DNA of 64,000 nt from JBBDWK01 sp040902885 (GTDB taxonomy: Bacteria; Acidobacteriota; Terriglobia; Bryobacterales; Bryobacteraceae), in NCBI GenBank assembly GCA_040902885.1, contig JBBDWK010000103.1, forward strand, positions 1 through 64,000. Direction: 5' to 3'. Within the stretch, counting starts at the first letter, position 1. Each line of letters opens with the position of its first letter. Of this stretch, positions 7,418 to 16,598 are shown piece by piece. The translations under genes were made by a program, and so were the position numbers. The notes beneath the pieces were generated by a model. That model saw only the letters and a program-made list of their open reading frames with translations, was not told the origin of the DNA and made no database searches.

Positions 7418-8023
7418 GTGCTCCCGGTCATGAATGGACAGGCGGTAGATATAAATGAGGAGTACGTTTCCAGGCTTCGGCGGGGCGTGCCGATGGTAAG
7501 GGAGCACTTCGCCATCTACTTCGGGGAGATGGTGCACATCAAGCTGCGGGGCCGCATCCGATCCCCGGAATTAATTGAAGACGTCCGCCAGGAAACGCTG
7601 CTGCGCGTTCTGCAGACCCTGGCCCGGGAGGATGGATTGCACAATCCGAACCGCCTCAGCTCGTTCGTCAACTCGGTCTGCAGATACGTGACCTTCGAGA
7701 TGCTCCGGTCCGACGTGCGCATGCAGCCCGGGATCGAATCGCTCCCCGAACCGCCCGACGACCGCATCGACCTGGATGCCGCATTAATGCGCGACGACCT
7801 GGCGCGCTGCGTCCGGCAACTACTGGCGGAGTTGCCGGAGCGCGACGGCGATGTGCTGCGAATGATCTTTCTGGAGGAGCGCGACAAAGCCGAGGTATGC
7901 AATCGTATGGGAATTTCGCCGCAGTATCTGCGGGTGGTGCTGCATCGCGCCAAAGCCAGGCTGAAAGAAAAACTGCAGGACCTGCCCTACAGGCCCATGA
8001 TGTGCATGCCGGAATCTACGTAG
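7418..8023 (+). CDS. RNA polymerase sigma-70 family factor (ECF-like)
   Basis: The 201-aa product has region 2 (residues about 20-85, with IEDVRQETLLRVLQTLA and a helix ending CRYVTFEMLRSD). After a short linker comes region 4 (about 130-185, LPERDGDVLRMIFLEERDKA then a recognition helix in ISPQYLRVVLHRAKARL). Regions 1.1 and 3 are absent, as in ECF factors. GTG 7418 is chosen because AGGAGG lies 5 nt before it; ATG 7430 or an upstream ATG at 7346 without a Shine-Dalgarno are alternatives. No anti-sigma gene is adjacent. The last 37 bp overlap the 3' end of the convergent fabI gene. Confidence 0.88.
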   Translation: MLPVMNGQAVDINEEYVSRLRRGVPMVREHFAIYFGEMVHIKLRGRIRSPELIEDVRQETLLRVLQTLAREDGLHNPNRLSSFVNSVCRYVTFEMLRSDVRMQPGIESLPEPPDDRIDLDAALMRDDLARCVRQLLAELPERDGDVLRMIFLEERDKAEVCNRMGISPQYLRVVLHRAKARLKEKLQDLPYRPMMCMPEST

Positions 8024-8757
8024 AGCACATTCCCCGTAACCCCGCGTCCCAGATTGCTGGCCAGAAACACCGCCGCATCGCCAACCTCGGCGGGCTCGGT
8101 AGTATGCCGCAGCGGGGCGCGCTCGGCCACAATATTGAGCAGACTTGAAAAATCCTTCACCGCGCGAGCCGATGCCGTCTTTACGGGACCCGCGGAGATC
8201 GCGTTTACGCGGATGCTGCACGGCCCAAGATCGTTGGCCAGATAGCGTACCGAAGCTTCCAGTGAAGCCTTGGCCACGCCCATCACGTTGTAGTTCGGCA
8301 TCACGCGAACCGAGCCGAGATAGGTCAGCGTGGTGATGGAGCCGCCGGCGGTCATGGCCGGAGCCGCCGCGCGCGCCACGGCCACCAGCGAATAAGCGCT
8401 CACTTCCTGAGCCAGTAAATAACCGCTGCGCGGCGTCTCGACAAACGCCCTCCCCAGGTCTTCCCGATTGGCAAAAGCCAGGCTGTGGATCACGGCGTCC
8501 AATGGACGGCCCATGGAGGTCAGCGAACCGCTCAGGGCTTCCAGGTCTTCGTCGCGGGTGACGTCGCAAGGCAGGATGGCCTCCACGGAAAACCCGGCCG
8601 CAAGGCTCTCCACGGCCTCCTTCTGGTGTTCGCCAAGATACGTGAGGACCAGCTTTGCGCCTTCGCGCGAAAACGCCTGCGCGATGCCGTAGGCGAGGCT
8701 CCACTTGTTCGCAATTCCCATGACGAGGGCAAGCTTGCCCTCCAGCAGATTGGACAT
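7987..8757 (-). CDS. fabI: Enoyl-[acyl-carrier-protein] reductase FabI
   Basis: FabI carries out the last reduction of each fatty-acid elongation round, using NAD(P)H. The 256-aa protein begins with the atypical short-chain dehydrogenase nucleotide loop GIANKWSLAYGIA. It keeps the FabI active-site arrangement Tyr146 and Tyr156-x6-Lys163 (YNVMGVAK) in place of the classical YxxxK. The end has NVLYVDSGMHIMG, typical of the family. It is downstream of an exported oxidoreductase gene with a 12-bp gap, so the two may share a transcript. Its tail overlaps the sigma factor gene on the other strand. Confidence 0.95.
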   Translation of the reverse strand: MSNLLEGKLALVMGIANKWSLAYGIAQAFSREGAKLVLTYLGEHQKEAVESLAAGFSVEAILPCDVTRDEDLEALSGSLTSMGRPLDAVIHSLAFANREDLGRAFVETPRSGYLLAQEVSAYSLVAVARAAAPAMTAGGSITTLTYLGSVRVMPNYNVMGVAKASLEASVRYLANDLGPCSIRVNAISAGPVKTASARAVKDFSSLLNIVAERAPLRHTTEPAEVGDAAVFLASNLGRGVTGNVLYVDSGMHIMGL

Positions 8758-8769
8758 GTTTCTTCGAGC

Positions 8770-9711
8770 TTACCGCAAAGGCATCGGCTTGCCGCCGGCG
8801 GCTTTGCTGCGCTGCGCGGCGTCCATGAAGGCGAAGATCTCGAGCGTCTCCTCGTTGGGCACCGGAGGCTGGCCGGTTTCGAAGAATTTCACGATCTCGA
8901 CCAGCAGGGGCCGGTATCCGGAGGCCGCCTTCGGATTGCTCTGTTCCACCGACTTCGGGCGGAAGACGACCGCGCCATAGCCGGCGTAGGGACGGACGGC
9001 CTTCACCATTCCAATGCGTCCGCCTTTCCAGCGGCCCACGACGGCATCGGCGCCATCCGTGGTGGTGCGCGTCACCTCCTCGCAGCCGGGCCCCATCAAG
9101 GTGTAGAGCAACTCGATGGGATGAATGGCATACCAGGAAAGGTCCAGGTGATGGTGTTCCTCAAGCGGGCCAGGACCCCAGGTGATGACTCCCGTGGTGT
9201 CCGGGAACTTCATGTTCTTGCCGATCTCCCCGAAGCGCAGGCTGGAGGAGCTGAACCAGGGCACGCCGGCGGACTTGGCCAGCCTGGCGATCTCGCGGGC
9301 GTCTTCAAGCGTGGAGGCGAGCGGCTTGTCGATGAACAGAGGCTTGCCGGCGGCGATCACCTGCTTCGCCTGCTCCAGGTGGACGCGGCCGTCGACGCTT
9401 TCGAGCAGCACGGCATCGACTTTCTTGCACATCGCCGGAATATCCGAATAGAACTCGATCTTCCACTGCGTCCGCAGAGTTTCGGCGAACTTGTCGACGC
9501 GGGTGCGGCTGCTCTCCACGTCCGGGCTGCCGCCTTTATAGGCCGCCACCACTCTAGCGCCCGGTATGTGGTCGGGCGAGGTGGGATCGTTCAGGATTTT
9601 GGTGAAGGCGGTTACGTGGGACGTGTCGGTGCCAATGATTCCCAAACGCAACTCAGCCGCCGCGGGCGCACCGAGCGCAAACATGCACAGGAATAAGACC
9701 GTAAGTTTCAC
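8770..9711 (-). CDS. Exported Gfo/Idh/MocA-family oxidoreductase
   Basis: The 313-aa protein is an NAD(P)-dependent sugar-type dehydrogenase by family, but it starts with a cleavable signal (KLTVLFLCMFALGAPAAAE). The first strand-loop reads LGIIGTDTSHV, not the usual GxGxxG, as in a subgroup common in Acidobacteria and Planctomycetes-like bacteria. Further family signs are LFIDKPLAST (the EKP-like motif) and a C-terminal sheet domain with GPGPLEEHHHLDLSWY. The GTG at 9711 is used because the signal peptide starts there; upstream in-frame sequence runs antisense through recG. Substrate unknown. Confidence 0.82.
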   Translation of the reverse strand: MKLTVLFLCMFALGAPAAAELRLGIIGTDTSHVTAFTKILNDPTSPDHIPGARVVAAYKGGSPDVESSRTRVDKFAETLRTQWKIEFYSDIPAMCKKVDAVLLESVDGRVHLEQAKQVIAAGKPLFIDKPLASTLEDAREIARLAKSAGVPWFSSSSLRFGEIGKNMKFPDTTGVITWGPGPLEEHHHLDLSWYAIHPIELLYTLMGPGCEEVTRTTTDGADAVVGRWKGGRIGMVKAVRPYAGYGAVVFRPKSVEQSNPKAASGYRPLLVEIVKFFETGQPPVPNEETLEIFAFMDAAQRSKAAGGKPMPLR

Positions 9712-9747
9712 GTCCGCATTGTACACTGAGTTGGGGGTCCGGTCCCG

Positions 9748-11868
9748 GTGCCCCTCGATCTCCCGCGAATGGACCTCACTTCTCCGGTTGCATATTTGAA
9801 AGGCGTCGGCTCGGGACGCGCCGCGATGCTGGAAGCGAAGGGCATCTCGACCGTTCAGGACCTGATCTCTTACGTACCGTTCCGGTACGAAGACCGCGGT
9901 AATGTAAAAACCATCGATCGCCTGGCTCCCGGCGAGATGGCCACCGTCCTGGCTGAAGTTCGGGCGGCGAGTGCGGCGGGATTCCGCAGGCGCGACCTGG
10001 GGCTTTTCCAGGCGACTTTCGGCGACGCCTCGCGCGCCGTACTGATGGGCAAATGGTTTCACGGCGGATACCTCGCCAAGGTACTCGCTCCGGGGCAAAA
10101 GCTTGCCCTCTACGGCAAAGTGGAGCTGGACACCTACACCGGCGAGCTGACGATGCTGCACCCGGATTTCGAGATCCTTTCCGAAGACGACGAGGACGGT
10201 GAAGCTACGCTGCACGTCGGGCGTGTGGTGCCCATCTACGAGGCGATTTCCAAGGTCAACGCGCGGGCCCTGCGGACTATCATCCACCGTGCACTTGAAG
10301 AGCTGAACCCTGCGGAGGATCGCCTTCCCGCTGCCATCCGCCGGCGTCTCAAGCTGCCGGATTACTGGACGGCGCTGCGCGAAGTCCACTTCCCACCGCC
10401 CGGCACGGACCTCAAGCTTCTGAATTCGTTCCGCTCGCAGGCGCAGTTCCGGATGATCCTCGAAGAGTTCTTCTGGCTGGAGTGCGGGCTGGCGCTGAAG
10501 CGTCGGAAGGCGCGCGAGGCCAATGGGATCTCCTTCGAGCTGAACGATCGCGTGCGCGAGAAGATCAAGGCCATGCTGCCGTTCAAACCCACAGCGGCGC
10601 AGAAACGCGTGCTGAAGGAGATCGCGGAAGACATGTCGTCGCCGCGTCCCATGAACCGGCTGTTGCAGGGCGACGTGGGCAGCGGCAAGACCATTGTGGC
10701 GGCCGAAGCGGCCATAATCGCCATTGAAAACGGCTACCAGGTGGCCGTGCTCGCTCCGACCGAAATTCTGGCCGCCCAGCACTTCTACTACTTCAAGCAG
10801 CTCTTCGGAAAGCTGGGCTACGTTGCGCTTCTGCTCACCGGATCCTTCACCTCGCGCGAGAAGACGCAATTGAAGAAGCTGTTGGCCGAAGGCCTGGCGC
10901 ACGTGGCGATCGGTACGCATGCGCTGCTCGAGAAGGACGTTGAGTTCCGCAATCTGGGCCTGGCGATCGTCGACGAGCAGCACCGCTTCGGCGTCATGCA
11001 GCGCTTCGAGCTTGCGCGGAAGGGCGCTCACCCCGACGTGCTGGTGATGACCGCCACACCCATCCCGCGGACGCTCGCCATGACCGTCTTCGGCGATCTG
11101 GACGTCTCGACCATCGACGAGCTGCCGCCCGGGCGCAAACGGATCGTGACCAAACAGACCACGGCGGATCAGGTGGAGCGCGTCTACAGCTTTGTGAAAA
11201 AACAGATTGACCAGGGCCGGCAGGCATACGTCGTCTACCCGGTGATTGAAGAGTCGGAGACGCAGGCCATGAAGGCTGCCGAGAAGATGTATGAGCATCT
11301 CTCGAAGGAGGTCTTTCCGGGACTTTCCGTGGGGCTTCTGCACGGACGCCTGCCGAACGACGAAAAGGAAGCCCGCATGGAGGAATTCAAGCGCGGAAAG
11401 ATTCAGCTTCTGGTCTCGACCACGGTGATCGAGGTGGGCGTGGACGTTCCCAACGCCACCGTCATGGTGATCGAGCAGGCGGAGCGCTTCGGCCTCGCGC
11501 AACTGCACCAGCTTCGCGGGCGCGTGGGGCGCGGCGCGGCCCAGAGCTATTGCATTCTGGTGACCGAGCGGCTCGGGGATACAGCGCGGGAGCGGATCCG
11601 CACCATGACCGACACCGACGACGGATTCCAGATCGCGGAAATGGACTTGAAGCTGCGAGGACCGGGCGAGTTTTTCGGCACGCGGCAGGCGGGCATGCCG
11701 TCTCTGCGGATCGCCAACATCCTGCGCGACGCGGAGATCCTGGAGATCGCCCGCCATGAGGCCCTGGCTTTCGTCGATGCGCCGCCGTCCGAGGACGAGC
11801 TCCATCGGGCCGTCGCGTATATTCGCGATCAATGGGCGCGCCGCTACGGTCTGGTGCAGGTTGGATAG
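9748..11868 (+). CDS. recG: ATP-dependent DNA helicase RecG
   Basis: RecG regresses stalled replication forks and branch-migrates Holliday junctions. The 706-aa protein has the N-terminal wedge/OB domain (residues about 1-250, with YVPFRYEDR), Walker A GDVGSGKT, the RecG-type box DEQHRFG, motif III TATPIPRT and the C-terminal helicase lobe with QLHQLRGRVGRG followed by the TRG hairpin region. Length is normal. GTG 9748 has a G-run about 10 nt upstream; ATG 9769 (MDLTSPVAYLKGVG) is an equally acceptable start. rsmD begins 3 bp after the stop, so they are co-transcribed. Confidence 0.97.
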   Translation: MPLDLPRMDLTSPVAYLKGVGSGRAAMLEAKGISTVQDLISYVPFRYEDRGNVKTIDRLAPGEMATVLAEVRAASAAGFRRRDLGLFQATFGDASRAVLMGKWFHGGYLAKVLAPGQKLALYGKVELDTYTGELTMLHPDFEILSEDDEDGEATLHVGRVVPIYEAISKVNARALRTIIHRALEELNPAEDRLPAAIRRRLKLPDYWTALREVHFPPPGTDLKLLNSFRSQAQFRMILEEFFWLECGLALKRRKAREANGISFELNDRVREKIKAMLPFKPTAAQKRVLKEIAEDMSSPRPMNRLLQGDVGSGKTIVAAEAAIIAIENGYQVAVLAPTEILAAQHFYYFKQLFGKLGYVALLLTGSFTSREKTQLKKLLAEGLAHVAIGTHALLEKDVEFRNLGLAIVDEQHRFGVMQRFELARKGAHPDVLVMTATPIPRTLAMTVFGDLDVSTIDELPPGRKRIVTKQTTADQVERVYSFVKKQIDQGRQAYVVYPVIEESETQAMKAAEKMYEHLSKEVFPGLSVGLLHGRLPNDEKEARMEEFKRGKIQLLVSTTVIEVGVDVPNATVMVIEQAERFGLAQLHQLRGRVGRGAAQSYCILVTERLGDTARERIRTMTDTDDGFQIAEMDLKLRGPGEFFGTRQAGMPSLRIANILRDAEILEIARHEALAFVDAPPSEDELHRAVAYIRDQWARRYGLVQVG

Positions 11869-11871
11869 CTC

Positions 11872-12405
11872 ATGCGGGTCATTGGGGGCGAGTTCCGTTC
11901 CAGGCGCATCAAAAGCGTTCCCGGTCTCGCGGTGCGTCCCACCACGGACCGGTTGCGCGAGACGCTCTTCAACGTGCTTGCGTCCAGGATAGAAGGCGCG
12001 GTCTTCGTGGATGCGTACGCCGGCTCGGGCGCGGTGGGCATTGAAGCGTTGAGCCGCGGCGCGGCGCGCGCCATCTTCGTGGAGAAGAGCGCCGCTGCGG
12101 TGCGCGTGATCCGCGAGAACCTTGCATCGCTTGAGCTGAATGAACGAGCGCTGGTCGTGCAGGGCGCTGTGCTGGAAACGCTTCCGCGTCACCAGGGCGA
12201 TATCGTGTTTCTCGATCCGCCGTATGAACGGGGGAGCGAGTACGGGCCGGCATTGACGATGCTGGCGGAGGCGCCGCTGGTAATCGCCCAGCACGACCGG
12301 CGGACGCGTCTGGACGAGGATTACGGCAATCTGCGCCGGACTCGGGAGATCCGGCAGGGCGATAACGTGCTGAGCTTCTACTCGACGGCGCAGGATTCCC
12401 GCTAA
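11872..12405 (+). CDS. rsmD: 16S rRNA (guanine(966)-N2)-methyltransferase RsmD
   Basis: RsmD methylates G966 of 16S rRNA in the small subunit. The 177-aa product begins MRVIGGEFRSRRI and has the typical RPTTDRLRETLFNVL segment, SAM motif DAYAGSGAVGIEALSRGA and the catalytic DPPY (VFLDPPYERG, residues about 113-122). Length matches the family. It is placed 3 bp after recG and 12 bp before an HD-GYP gene, forming a three-gene unit. Confidence 0.95.
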   Translation: MRVIGGEFRSRRIKSVPGLAVRPTTDRLRETLFNVLASRIEGAVFVDAYAGSGAVGIEALSRGAARAIFVEKSAAAVRVIRENLASLELNERALVVQGAVLETLPRHQGDIVFLDPPYERGSEYGPALTMLAEAPLVIAQHDRRTRLDEDYGNLRRTREIRQGDNVLSFYSTAQDSR

Positions 12406-12417
12406 AGATCTGGCAGT

Positions 12418-13872
12418 TTGCGGCCGATAAGAGAATTTGGAGCCAAACTGCCCGTGGCGGTCTCTCACAATACACCCGCCTTTCAGACCGAAGCCCGGAC
12501 CGAACCGCCGGTAGTTCGGGTCTCCGCGATCGTTTCCGCCCTATCCTTCGCTTTGGATCTGACGGAAGGGCAGCCGATGGGGCACTCCGTCCGCAGTTGC
12601 GTTCTGGGGATGCGCATCGCCCACCGGATTGGACTTACCACTACCGAGCGGGCGGATCTTTACTACGCGCTGCTGCTCAAGGACGCCGGATGCAGCAGCA
12701 ACGCCACGCGCCTCCATCAGATTCTCGGGACCGACGAAATCAAAGCCAAGCGGGATGTCAAGCTGACAGACTGGGCGCGCCTAGGACGGGAGTCTCTCGA
12801 GTACGCTTTGGATCACGTCCGCACCGGCCGTCCGTTTCTGGAGCGCGTGCAGGCTCTCCTGAATGTCGCCATTCATCAAAAAAGGCAGTCCCGGGAGATG
12901 GTTCAGATTCGATGCGAGCGGGGCGCGGCGATCGCCCGCCGGATGGGCATGCCGGAGCGAACCGCTTCCGCGATCCACAGTCTCGACGAGCATTGGAATG
13001 GGCGGGGCTACCCGGATGGATTGTGCGGCGATGGAATTCCGCAGTTTTCCCGGATCATGAACCTGGCGCAAACGCTGGAAGTCTTTCATCGGGAGCGCGG
13101 GGCTGAAGCGGCCCTCGAAGTGGTCCGCCGCCGCAGCAGCCGCTGGTTCGATCCGGACCTGGTTCGAGCCGCGCTGTCCCTGGCGAAACAGAATCGGCTC
13201 TGGGTGGATCTGGATCGGGCGAACAGCGACGTCATGGATCTCGAACCGCTGGAGCAAACGATGGTGGCGAACGAACGCACGCTGGACAACATCTGTCTTG
13301 CATTCGCGGACGTGATCGACGCCAAATCCCCCTTCACGTACCGGCATTCCACGGGTGTCGCGGCCGCCGCGGTGGCCATCGCCTCGATTCTGGGAATGAC
13401 CGGAGCGGAGATCACGCTGATTCGCAGAGCGGCTCTACTGCATGACATCGGCAAGTTGAGCGTGCCGAACTCCATTCTCGAAAAGCCGGGCAAGCTCACC
13501 GCCGGGGAATGGGACAGCGTCCGCCGCCATCCGTACTACACATTGGAGATTCTCAAGCGGATTCCAGGCTTCGGCAATTTGAGCGAGATCGCCGCGTCGC
13601 ATCACGAGAAGCTGGACGGCAGCGGATACTTCCGCCACCTCGGCGCCGAACAGATGTCTCTGCCCGCCCGGATCCTGGTTGTCGCCGATATTTACGACGC
13701 GCTCTCCGCGAAAAGGCCCTACCGGGACGCCATGCCGCTCGAGTCCGTCTTCGGCCTCATGCAGAAGGACGCACCCAAAGCTCTCGATGCGACCTGCCTG
13801 GACGCGCTCAAACAATCCAAGGATTCGCCGGATCTGGTCAGTCTTTCCCGGAACATCGAAGCAACAGGATAG
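12418..13872 (+). CDS. Tandem HD-GYP domain protein
   Basis: The 484-aa soluble protein has two HD-type domains. HD-GYP proteins commonly hydrolyse cyclic di-GMP. The first domain (about 50-250) lacks the HD pair, reading LLLKDAGCSS (82-94) in its place, but keeps a GYP-type motif, NGRGYPDG (194-201). The second (about 290-460) keeps the metal ligands His310, HDIGKL (342-347) and HHEKLDGSGY (395-404), but has GYF where GYP is expected. The start may be TTG 12418 or GTG 12454; the latter has GGAG 11 nt upstream. No receiver, PAS or membrane segment is fused. Activity is likely confined to the second domain, an inference. Confidence 0.88.
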   Translation: MRPIREFGAKLPVAVSHNTPAFQTEARTEPPVVRVSAIVSALSFALDLTEGQPMGHSVRSCVLGMRIAHRIGLTTTERADLYYALLLKDAGCSSNATRLHQILGTDEIKAKRDVKLTDWARLGRESLEYALDHVRTGRPFLERVQALLNVAIHQKRQSREMVQIRCERGAAIARRMGMPERTASAIHSLDEHWNGRGYPDGLCGDGIPQFSRIMNLAQTLEVFHRERGAEAALEVVRRRSSRWFDPDLVRAALSLAKQNRLWVDLDRANSDVMDLEPLEQTMVANERTLDNICLAFADVIDAKSPFTYRHSTGVAAAAVAIASILGMTGAEITLIRRAALLHDIGKLSVPNSILEKPGKLTAGEWDSVRRHPYYTLEILKRIPGFGNLSEIAASHHEKLDGSGYFRHLGAEQMSLPARILVVADIYDALSAKRPYRDAMPLESVFGLMQKDAPKALDATCLDALKQSKDSPDLVSLSRNIEATG

Positions 13873-13887
13873 TTTGTTTTCGGCCAT

Positions 13888-13944
13888 CCGCTCCCTATGG
13901 TCGCGGCTCAGCAACGGTTTCCGAGCCGCGACCATAGGGAGCGG
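13888..13944. repeat. Perfect 22-bp inverted repeat (hairpin), REP-like
   Basis: The arms 13888-13909 and 13923-13944 are perfect reverse complements separated by 13 nt. They begin ccgctccctatgg and end catagggagcgg. It follows the HD-GYP stop by 15 bp and faces a convergent gene. No strong T run follows on either strand (ttgtaaag on +), so it may act as a bidirectional terminator, or it may be one copy of a dispersed palindromic element. Only one copy is seen in this window. Confidence 0.8.
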
Positions 13945-13983
13945 TTGTAAAGAATTAGGAGGGACGCCACACTAGATCGGCGA

Positions 13984-14811
13984 TCACGCCTTCAAACCCG
14001 CCAGCACGCCGCGCATGTAGGAGAAAGACTCCTTCATGCCGGGCAGTGGCGCGTCGGCCTTGATCTCGTATTCCAGATTCACCGTGCCGCGATAGTTCAT
14101 TTTGCGAAGCTGCTTGAACATCGCGGCGATCGGCATAGCGCCTTCGCCGACCGCGCACTGCGAATCCTTGCCCGATAACGAGCGCAGGTCCTTGATGTGC
14201 ATGTCGAAGAGGCGGTCACCGGCTTCGACGATGGATTTGATCACATCCGTGTTGGTGCGGACGGTGTGGCCCGCGTCGATGCATACGCCGATGCGCCGGT
14301 CCATCCCCTTGATGACGCGCAGGGCGTCCTGCGGCGCCGGAAAATGCTTGTCCTCCGGACCGTGATTGTGGATCGCGACCTTGATGTTGTACTCCTTCAC
14401 GAAGGACTCGATCTTGGGCATGGTTTCGTGCGTGGGGGCAATGATGATCATCGGCATGCGGCACGTCTTGGCATACTCGAAGTACATGCGGATATCGGCG
14501 TCGTCGTTCTTTGTCAGCCCGATGACCCCGCCGCTTGCCACGCGGATGCCAGCCTCGTCGAACTCCTTGCGTCCGGCTTCCAGCTCCGCTTTCGAGCTCT
14601 TGTACGGGAGATGGAATTCTTTGATGCTCACCGTATCGACGTTCATCTCCTTCAGCATGGCGATGGCCTGCGTACGGCTGAATTTGCGCAGCGAATACGA
14701 GGCGACGCCAAGGATGAATCCGCCGCCTCCCTCGGATTGAGGAAGGGCAAGACGGGGCGAAGCCAGCGCGAGCGCGCCGGCGACGAACGAGCGTCTATTG
14801 TGAGTGAGCAT
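13984..14811 (-). CDS. Exported sugar phosphate isomerase/epimerase-like TIM barrel
   Basis: The 275-aa protein belongs to the xylose isomerase-like TIM-barrel (AP endonuclease 2) family. It has a twin-arginine-type leader (HNRRSFVAGALALASPRLAL). The barrel includes LGVASYSLRKF, metal-ligand candidates in VAIHNHGPED and GVCIDAGHT, FDMHIKDL and the final Glu of VNLEYEIK. ATG 14811 is chosen because AAGGAGG lies 4 nt upstream; a longer reading lacks an RBS and would break the leader. Substrate unknown. It is divergent from a pentonate dehydratase-like gene (62 bp apart), so a joint role in sugar or sugar-acid breakdown is possible. Confidence 0.82.
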   Translation of the reverse strand: MLTHNRRSFVAGALALASPRLALPQSEGGGGFILGVASYSLRKFSRTQAIAMLKEMNVDTVSIKEFHLPYKSSKAELEAGRKEFDEAGIRVASGGVIGLTKNDDADIRMYFEYAKTCRMPMIIIAPTHETMPKIESFVKEYNIKVAIHNHGPEDKHFPAPQDALRVIKGMDRRIGVCIDAGHTVRTNTDVIKSIVEAGDRLFDMHIKDLRSLSGKDSQCAVGEGAMPIAAMFKQLRKMNYRGTVNLEYEIKADAPLPGMKESFSYMRGVLAGLKA

Positions 14812-14873
14812 GAGGCCTCCTTCGGAAAAGTCATTGTAGCCCACCATGGCGCGGCGCGGTGTGTGCTCTAATA

Positions 14874-16598
14874 ATGCCGATGGCGAACAAGAACGGACGA
14901 AAGCTGCGCAGCCAGGAATGGTGGGGCCAGCCGAATTACGAGAGCTTCACGCGGCGCGCCTGGTTGCGCTCGGAGGGCTTCACCTCCGACGCGTTTCAGA
15001 ACCGCCCGGTGATTGGCATCTGCAACTCGTGGAGCGAGCTGAACAACTGCAACGCGCACTTGAGAACCGTCGCCGAGGCTGTGAAGCGCGGCGTATGGGC
15101 GGCGGGCGGATTTCCGCTCGAATTCCCCACCATCTCGCTGGGCGAAGTTTTCATGCGCCCCACGACCATGCTGTTCCGCAACCTGATGGCGATGGACGTG
15201 GAGGAATCCATCCGTGCCAATCCCCTCGACGGAGTCGTGCTGCTCTGCGGCTGCGACAAGACCACGCCCGCCCAGCTTATGGGCGCGGCCAGCGCCGGCA
15301 TTCCCGCCATCATGGTGCCTGGCGGTCCCATGCTGAGCGGACGGTGGAGGGACAAAGAGCTCGGTTCCGGCACCGACGGTCGCAAGCTGTTCGACCTGTT
15401 CCGCACGGGGCGGCTCAGCGAGGAGTCCTGGTGCGAGATTGAAGGCGGCATCTCGCGCAGCGCCGGACACTGCACGGTGATGGGCACGGCCTCCACCATG
15501 ACCAGCATCGCCGAGGCCCTCGGCATGACGCTGCCCGGCTGCGCCAACGTGCCCGCGCCCGATTCGCGGCGCTTGCAGATGGCCGAGCTGAGCGGCCGCC
15601 GCATGGTCGATATGGTCTGGGAGGACCTGCGGCCGGCGCAGATCATGACCCGCGAAGCCATCGAGAACGCCATCACCGTGGATATGGCCATCGGCGGTTC
15701 GACGAATGCCGTGATTCATCTCCTCGCCATCGCGGGCAGGCTGGGCATCGATCTGCAGCTCGAGGACTTCGACGCCATTTCGCGGCGCACACCCTATATC
15801 GCCAACGTGAAGCCATCGGGCGAGTACCTGATGGAGGACTTCTACTACGCGGGCGGCCTTCCCGTGGTGATGAAGGAGATTCTGCATCTGCTGCACGGCG
15901 AAGCGATGACCGTCACGGGGCGGACCGTGGCGGAGAACGTCGCTGGCGCGGAGTGTCACAATCCCGAGGTCATCCGCACGGCCGCCGTGCCGTTGAACGC
16001 CGAAGGCGGCACGCTGGTGTTACGCGGCAATCTGGCGCCGCTGGGCGCCGTGATCAAGCAGACCGCCGCCTCGCCGCATCTGCTGCGCCATCGCGGCAAG
16101 GCGTATGTGTTTGAAAACTACGAACAGATGCGCGCGCAGATCGACAGCGACGATCTGCCCGTGGACAAGGACACTGTGCTGGTGATGAAAGGCGGCGGGC
16201 CGCACGGCGCGCCGGGCTTCCCCGAGTGGGGGCACATCCCCATGCCGCGCGTGCTGTTGAAGCAGAACGTCAACGACATGGTGCGCATCAGCGATGCGCG
16301 CATGAGCGGCACCAGCTTCGGCACCGTGGTGCTGCACGTCGCGCCGGAGTCGGCCGTGGGGGGGCCGCTGGCCGCCGTGCAAACCGGCGATGAGATCGAA
16401 CTCGACGCGCTTGGCCGGAAGCTGGAACTCCGCGTGCCCGCGGAGGAGATTCAGAAGCGCTTGGTGGAGTTCACACCGCCCCCGCCGAAGTATACGCGTG
16501 GCTATGGCAAGCTCTTCCTGGACCATGTGACGCAGGCCAACCTGGGTTGCGACTTCGATTTTCTGCGCGCGGAGCAATCACATAGCCGCGGCGCTTGA
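14874..16598 (+). CDS. IlvD/Edd-family dehydratase, probably pentonate type
   Basis: The 574-aa enzyme has the [Fe-S] cysteines of the family: Cys50 (GICNSWSEL), Cys127 (CGCDKTTPA) and Cys200 (SAGHCTVMGTAS). It also has MRPTTMLFRNL, IGGSTNAVIHLLAIAGR and DARMSGTSFGTVVLH. The opening RSQEWWGQPNY and the early RAW-x5-GF segment resemble sugar-acid (L-arabinonate/D-xylonate) dehydratases more than the branched-chain amino acid enzyme IlvD; this subfamily call is tentative. ATG 14874 and 14880 are both possible and neither has a Shine-Dalgarno. Its last 21 bp overlap the end of the convergent YhaN-like gene. Confidence 0.85.
   Translation: MPMANKNGRKLRSQEWWGQPNYESFTRRAWLRSEGFTSDAFQNRPVIGICNSWSELNNCNAHLRTVAEAVKRGVWAAGGFPLEFPTISLGEVFMRPTTMLFRNLMAMDVEESIRANPLDGVVLLCGCDKTTPAQLMGAASAGIPAIMVPGGPMLSGRWRDKELGSGTDGRKLFDLFRTGRLSEESWCEIEGGISRSAGHCTVMGTASTMTSIAEALGMTLPGCANVPAPDSRRLQMAELSGRRMVDMVWEDLRPAQIMTREAIENAITVDMAIGGSTNAVIHLLAIAGRLGIDLQLEDFDAISRRTPYIANVKPSGEYLMEDFYYAGGLPVVMKEILHLLHGEAMTVTGRTVAENVAGAECHNPEVIRTAAVPLNAEGGTLVLRGNLAPLGAVIKQTAASPHLLRHRGKAYVFENYEQMRAQIDSDDLPVDKDTVLVMKGGGPHGAPGFPEWGHIPMPRVLLKQNVNDMVRISDARMSGTSFGTVVLHVAPESAVGGPLAAVQTGDEIELDALGRKLELRVPAEEIQKRLVEFTPPPPKYTRGYGKLFLDHVTQANLGCDFDFLRAEQSHSRGA

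Noticed and set aside
8770..12468. A 1232-codon open frame antisense to recG and rsmD
   Set aside because: Only its last 313 codons, from GTG 9711, make a recognisable protein with a signal peptide. The rest is a high-GC mirror of recG and rsmD.
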